Shown in pieces: positions 58,008 through 64,000 of a stretch of 64,000 nt of DNA. Numbering within the stretch: the stretch's first letter is position 1; every line of letters starts with the position of its first letter. A model generated the notes under the pieces. The model did not search any database. It was not told the DNA's origin and saw only the letters and a list, made by a program, of their open reading frames with translations. This DNA is from Asterias rubens. Lineage: Eukaryota; Echinodermata; Asteroidea; Forcipulatida; Asteriidae. The DNA is taken from positions 1 to 64,000 of the forward strand of contig NW_022985694.1 of assembly GCF_902459465.1 (NCBI RefSeq). The letters are read 5' to 3'. A program made the translations under genes and the position numbers.

Positions 58008-58738
58008 GGTACAGTACTGCAAGACTTGATATGCACAGTATGAGATGGGGTTGAAATATTGTTTTTCAACCTGGTACAATGAAGCTTAAGCCTGTTTTGG
58101 TTCGTAAACGAGGTTGACAAATTTTTCTTTAACACCCATGGTTACGGTATATCAGTGGTACCGTGCCAGTATTGTTGTTCATGCTAAGTAGTGAGTTCAA
58201 AGTGGGTGCTTGCATAAAGTAAAGAGCCTCGGGACAAGCCTAGCAATGAACAAATTTAATGGCCCGAAGGACAAGGTTAACATTCAGTTTCAAAGTTTTA
58301 ACATTGCACATTGCATTGTTTATGTGAGGTGGACTACAACAATGAAATGAATTCTTCAATTGTATATTACAATGCACAATTGGATTATTACTACAAACTA
58401 CGATCCACTAAATATAAAATCCTCCTGTCGGTGAATGTATCGGAAACTTGCACGTTTTCTAATTGGTATTTTACAGGGGCCAATCTGCAGGGAAAACAGC
58501 AGCATTCCGAAAGTTATATGGGAACATTGGACAACTGCGGAGTCACCTCCAAACAGTGTGCTAGCTAGCGAGCTGTGCTGGCCGTGTTAGCACGGCCAGT
58601 TGGGCTGAAATCACGGGAAAAATTTTGATGCACGGCTTGGTGATGTTGGTTCAAGCCGTGCTGTCTAAATTTCAATAGTTCAATGAAACTGACCTTTTTT
58701 GTTAAGAGTCAGTTCAGGTAAATAAATGACATAGTTGC
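58008..58738. other. Spacer with two adjacent perfect hairpins
   Basis: No gene. CTGGCCGTG/CACGGCCAG with a 4-base loop at 58578-58599, then GCACGGCTTG/CAAGCCGTGC with a 12-base loop at 58630-58661. Confidence 0.6.
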
Positions 58739-60135
58739 TCACGGTCAACAAATAAATTTGTTTAATACTTTGTGGGTGGAAGGGCCTTGGGGTGCAAGTA
58801 AACAAAATTGCATTTTCAATTCTATATATAGCCCGTTGCCATGGTTACGGCTCATTTTGTTTTTTGGCCATTTTATGCCGATTTTGGGGTCTGAAAAACT
58901 GGTTTTTAGCTCACATTTACAACTCCACCCCACCAAAATGCAAAATTATTTCAAAAAACCTTTTATATCACTACAAAGTATCATCCTTGGCCTTCCTTGA
59001 GAAAAAGAATTATTGCTTTAAATATCACCCTTGTGCTATTTTTGCATCATGCATTACAGTATGTTTTTAGAACTTGCAAAATCGACATTTTTACCCTATT
59101 TTTGGACCCCAAAATGTCAACTTGCCAGGGGTCTCAGAAAATTTTCCTTTCGGCTGTGATTAGGGCCAACATTGGTCTTTCCATATCTGGTGTCAAACAC
59201 ATGGGCAATTGTATCTTGTTGTGACAGTAGTGCCTCAAAACTATACTTTTTTCCCCAAACGTGATAAATGACTTTTTAAGGGTCTTTTCACATAATATCG
59301 ACATACGTGTCCACGGTAAAAAAAAAAGGAATATTTTTCTTATACTTTGTGGATGGTAGGGACTTGGGGTCCAAATAAACAACATTTACATTTCTAATCA
59401 TAATATAACACGTTGCCATGGTAACAGTTCATTTGTGTTTAGGCCACTTTAGGCCGATTTTGGGGTCTGAAAAACTGTTTTTTTAGTTAATATTTACAAC
59501 TCCACCCAACCAAAAAACAAAAATATTTCTTGAAACCTTTTCCATCACTACAAATTATCATCCTTGGCTTTACTTGAGACAAACAAATATTGCTATATAT
59601 TTCACCCATGTGCTATTTTTAGAACGTGCATTAGCGTATGTTTTTAGAACTTGCAAAATCAACATTTTTACCCCTTTTTTTGGCCTCAAAATTGTTTTTT
59701 TTCAGGGGTCTCAGAATATTTTCCTTTCGATTTTGATCAGGGCCAAAATTTGCTTCATTTTGAATTTATAACATTAAGGAGTTAGTAATAATTCCATCAA
59801 TCTGGCAGCTTTTCATAAGCACTCTGTAGGCTTAGTGCATTACCAAACATTGATCAGGACTTTTTGATGACCTAAATCTTAGAATTTGCCCCGCCCCGGC
59901 CCCACCCCAGTTTTGTGAACAGCGCCTCTCTTTTGAAAGTCACATTTTTTAATTCCCCTTGCACATCAATAAAGTTTGTATTGTCTTAGTTTTTTATTGG
60001 TTCTCAGAATATTTCCCTTTTGGTTGTGATTGGGCTATCATTATGGTTTGCATGTCTGCTGGGGAGAAACACTTTGGTTTATTGTATCCTGTTGTGACAC
60101 TTCTGTTTAAAACATGGTAATTTTTCCAAAAACAA
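58739..60135 (+). repeat. Tandem repeat of about 600 bp, 2.3 diverged copies
   Basis: Copy 1 starts near 58766 (atactttgtgggtgg) and copy 2 near 59341 (atactttgtggatgg). They share gttgccatggt, gccgattttggggtctgaaaaact, acaactccaccc and caggggtctcagaa. A third partial copy (ttctcagaatatttccctttt) lies at about 59998-60120. Divergence of perhaps one base in six rules out a recent event. No coding sequence was recognised. Confidence 0.85.
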
Positions 60136-62691
60136 TAAAAATGCATTTTGAAGTTATCCCTTAGTTTGATTTGATAAAAAAACAAAAACGAGCATGCTTG
60201 TTAAAAAAATATGGCACTGTTTCCATGCTCTTTAAGTAACAAATAAAAAGTTTATAACCATGCTTTGCCACTGAGAGTTCTTGTTTTGTCATGACTACTT
60301 TACCTAGTTGTACAGGTATGATTCACATTGCAAGAAGAGAAGTAGTGCGATGAGCATTCTTTACTATTCTTGTCTATACATGGCCTTTTAACAGTCTTCT
60401 GGGTCCCCTGCCCGCTACCAAACTAAACATGTTCATCCCTATCAGAACAAAGAGGCTCTAAAAGTGAGCAAGTACTGTATCCAAAGTATCTAAATGGCCC
60501 TGCACCTGCTTTGGCCTTCTGTAAGCAGTTCCCCCACCCATGGTAGTGTTCCTTTCAATTGTACTGTTGCAAACATTAAAAGAGTTGGTTTATTTAGTTA
60601 GGGAAAATAGTTATCGCTGGCAGGAGTTCGTTGGCCCAGCAGTGGTTAGGAAAAACTATCAGCATCGGTGATGTGCTGACGGACACTGACGGACGACATC
60701 ATCTCATGACATGTGAAATGTGTATCAATATTCAATATCAATCATGCTTGGACGCCATGGATGATAACATGACAGCGACCTACAAAAGACAAGACCTTCC
60801 GATCCAATTTCACTAGAAAGCACAGCGGCAGCTGCTGGTTGGAGTACCGTGGATGTACTAGTGGAAGTTGAAGGTATTTAGGCAACATTTCTTTCCAGAA
60901 TAAGTTGTGCTTCATTTCGAAGCAAAGCAGTTAATCATTATTTTATTTTTATTTTGTCAAGCTAAACAAAATGAAATGCTCTCAATTAAATGAAACGAAA
61001 TCAGAGTCACGATCACATGATGAGGATACACATTTTGTTGATGAATCATGATGATGACACACATCTGTTTTAGTTATTTACTAAATACTTAAAAACAAAA
61101 AACATACATGCACTGTTACAATTAGTAATTACATGTACAGACTACAGTATGAAAAATCAATAAGCATTAAATATTTAATGCACTAGGCCGATTAAAAATG
61201 TACACGATTCAGGAAAAATTAAATTGGCCCATACTTACTAAACTAAAACACTGAAGTGGAGGAAGGGCAAGGGTACATACACGTACCCCAAGAGTCCCAT
61301 ACTAATCACGTGATGAAGTTTGCTTGAATAATAATAAATAACATCCCCATCTTTATTCTTAAAATTCTAGAGGCAAACAACCAGCTTTCTTTGAGATGTG
61401 GTATTAAAATTAAAATTTTGTATTTAAACTAAGGGGAACAAGCCTAATTTTGTTTTCAAATAACATGAGTAAACTAGGGCCTCATTTATTTGTATTTCTT
61501 TTCTTTTCAGTAAGACATGTCCGCTCTTGTCAACACTTTTCGCTGACAATGAAGCAAGCAGGTAGTAGGAGAAACAAAGAAAGGCAGAAACTAATCTGAG
61601 AAAGCTAGAGAAGAACAAAAATTTAAGGTAAAAATAAAAAACTTGTTCATTACTCTCGTCCACCAAAAGAAATACTGTGCGTAACCTTCTAACCTTCTTT
61701 TCTTTTGTTTTAAGGAAAACGAGAGAAAACTGTTGGTATTTGTGAACAGGACCAGTATCCCCATTAAATAAAAAATCTGTGTAAATTTTGGCAAGAATTT
61801 GCTACAAGATAATGAAAAGTTCAAAGTATTGGGTAAAAAATGTCCTCTTTATATCAAAAGCTTTCCAGTGCTCTTTATCATACGTTTTGTATGGATTGAC
61901 CTTTAATAATCGGGCACAAGTTGACTAGGGTATGAGGTCATGCTACTTGGATATGAGAAATTCATACTGCCTAAATAAACTTTGGATTGGATGTGTACTG
62001 CAATTAAGGAACAATGAGTTGATCTGACTGCTTTTCTATTTTATTGTAATATTGTACCTACACCAAAACTGGACATGTTTGCTTTTCCTACAAATTTTTT
62101 TTATTTTGTGTACTGTCTGTTCAGTCATCGAGTATGCTTTTCTAATTCGCTTGCAGAACGCGAGAATAGTGATGCCATTAGCAACGAGACAACTGAAGGT
62201 GAACCACTATCAAAAGGTTGCTACGCTCTGACACTGGTGATTCTGAAACGCCTCAGCTGAACGTGCTCCCCGTACAGTGTATCATGCAGATTGACGAAGA
62301 AAGTATGTAAAGGAAAATATCACACAGAAGATGTTCCTGTCAACAAATCAATTTTCCCTGCACAGACTTATGCTTTTGTGCCAGTTGTGGAGTGGCTTCA
62401 AAGGACTCGGACGGGGATGTTTATTCTGATGATAACTAATTTAAACAAAATGTTGTCTGAATCATCGTTTTCAATAGAAAAGTAAAAAAAAAGAAGAGAA
62501 TTCTGCACAAGTACAATGTGTAAAAAGTAAGCTTTTGGCTTACCAAAAAATAAACCTTAAAATAAATGTGCAACAGTTTATTTGAGAATTGAATTAACCC
62601 ATCAGTTACTGTGGTACCAGAAAGACAGTTTGGGAACTAGATTTATATTATTTTCATTCAATTTTGTAAAATCTTTATATCTTTGAAATTG
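60136..62691. other. Gene-poor stretch
   Basis: No supported gene. An exon-like patch at about 62155-62260 (after TTGCAG, open frame with NSDAISNETTEGEPL) and an open frame at 60631-60816 have no recognised family and no codon evidence. The rest is AT-rich without visible repeats. Confidence 0.5.
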
Positions 62692-62695
62692 TTAA

Positions 62696-63253
62696 AGGCC
62701 CTGTCGCACCATGGCGTATCGCCTTAACGTATGCCGGCGTATAGGCCTACAGAAACTAGTTCGAGCATTTTAAAAGTCCAAGAGTGCCCAACCTCCCAGA
62801 ATCGCATCCATAGCGTACTGAACGTATACAAAGCGTATGACTAATGAATTGATAGCGTATCACTAACTTAAAATGAAGTTATGTATGTTACAGGTGGATA
62901 CTTCAGAATACGTCAAGACTTTTTGGGGATACGCCAGGCATAGGTTATACGGCACATAAACGTATTTATTTCGTCAGCCAAAGTACATCACAGAGCCCTA
63001 TACCAGCCAACAAGTAACGTACCGCTGACGTATGTCTAACGTACCACGGGAAACGAGAAATTTTGAACATGCTCAATATTTTGTTGCGGGCTCTACATGC
63101 TCCTAATTTTAATAGCGTATCACAGCGTGCTCTAATAACATTAGCGACATATTACCCCTAACCTATATCAGCGTACACCAACGTAATGATATTTCACAAA
63201 CGTTCGCAAACGTTAGCATACAAGCAGGTGATACGCCATGGTGTGGCAAGCCC
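62696..63253. mobile_element. TTAA-flanked MITE rich in GCGTAT words
   Basis: TTAA at 62692-62695 and 63254-63257. Inverted ends: AGGCCCTGTCGCACCATGGC against GGGCTTGCCACACCATGGC, both continuing into GTATC. The interior repeats gcgta/tacgc and acgta words at short intervals. No gene. A piggyBac-like origin is inferred from the TTAA duplication only. Confidence 0.8.
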
Positions 63254-63257
63254 TTAA

Positions 63258-64000
63258 ATAAAACAACTCTGTGTTTTGAGAGACTAAATACATGATCATC
63301 AATTTGTAAATTGCAAAGAAGATCCAATGGGCATAATTTCTTGGTTAGCTTTTTGTGTTCCAAACCAATGATGACTAGTGGACACAATTGGGAGAACAAA
63401 CGATGAGTGTTCAGCTGTTAAATTTGAATTTGAATTGTTTAAAATGGAATTGTTTGGGGGAATTTAAAAAGGGCCTTTTCAAGAAAGTAACATAATTCAT
63501 CATGAGGGTAATATTAACTTTCAATGTTTATAATAACAATGAGTATTGTACCAGAAATGTGTCATGATATGAAGAGAAGAAATACAAAAAATCTAAATGT
63601 GTGTCTCTTGTCAACAATATCCTTTTTTTGTCAAGTTTATTCATTCATGCGATTAAAATTTAATTAAGGCCTGTCTAAGATGTGTAACCTGGTATTCATA
63701 AGTACTTGAAAAAGTTTACTTCATATTTTGTTCAATTTGAAACATTTCCAAAACTCTGAAGCGAACATTTCCAAAACTCTGAAGCGAACATTTCCACGCA
63801 GGATAATCCCTAAAGGAATACACAATTTATACAGTCAATTGTGGCCTCTTGGTTAGAAATTATCACCGGGTCATTTGTAAGTGTAGATACGTTGTAAAGG
63901 CGAACTTTCCAATTTACAGTGACACTGATTCGTTGACTTGTGCTAGCAAAGGACAAACCCTAGCGACAGATGTTAGGAATCGTCTGGTACGGAGTCAAGT
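63258..64000. other. End of window, no gene recognised
   Basis: AT-rich. The only structure seen is a perfect 26-base direct repeat (acatttccaaaactctgaag units) around 63742-63796. Confidence 0.55.

Noticed and set aside
60631-60816. Open frame of 61 codons
   Set aside because: No family resemblance, splice context or repeat support. The length is expected by chance.

Overview
The window is nuclear DNA of an animal. It has many short introns with GT..AG borders, a low gene density, and mobile elements of at least four classes nested in one another. The TTAA-flanked foldback repeats, the RAG1-N-terminus-like transposon and the SAMD3-like transposon proteins suggest a marine invertebrate deuterostome, probably an echinoderm. 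That placement rests on remembered repeat families and is tentative. I see no bacterial features and only one or two fragments of possible host genes.

Layout. (1) 1-17199 is a giant inverted repeat with arms of about 8.5 kb and a 91-base loop. Each arm carries one CACTA-like (CMC-type) DNA transposon with two genes: a zinc-finger DDE transposase and a multi-exon SAMD3-like protein. The left arm is cut by the window edge. In the right arm the element continues past the visible palindrome to a probable terminus at 20264 (CACTG ends, TA duplication). (2) 19645-21717 holds a 75-bp tandem array, a 389-bp direct duplication and empty DNA. (3) 21718-28830 is a satellite built on a 25-bp monomer with a palindromic core, organised into 1136-bp and 715-bp units that form a dimeric higher-order repeat. 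(4) 28974-30660 is the 3' part of a DUF4806-like gene. (5) 30712-42022 is a second, divergent two-gene CMC element with matching termini (CACTC plus an A-run) and TA target duplications. A decayed third copy of its accessory gene lies at 42201-43190. (6) 44263-51990 is a CR1/L2-like retrotransposon fragment, split by a 5.77-kb DNA transposon (44647-50417). That transposon carries a 10-exon gene whose N-terminus resembles the RAG1 zinc-binding/RING region, fused to a different DDE-type core. (7) 52000-52798 is an orphan CMC element end. (8) 53549-53989 is the start of a RecQ-like helicase, followed by a complete hAT element (54428-58007). (9) 58008-64000 is gene-poor and holds a roughly 600-bp tandem duplication and a TTAA foldback element.

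How the genes fit together. Nearly every gene serves transposon mobility. The two CMC elements repeat one pairing, transposase followed by SAMD3-like protein on the same strand, so the SAMD3-like protein is probably the second mobility factor of this lineage. The transposon with the RAG1-like N-terminus is the most interesting object. Its insertion into a reverse transcriptase gene is so clean that removing it restores the host reading frame.

Limits. All coordinates, exon borders and similarities were read by eye and family names come from memory. Several frameshifts, especially the 1-3 base gaps between the palindrome arms, could be sequencing or assembly errors.
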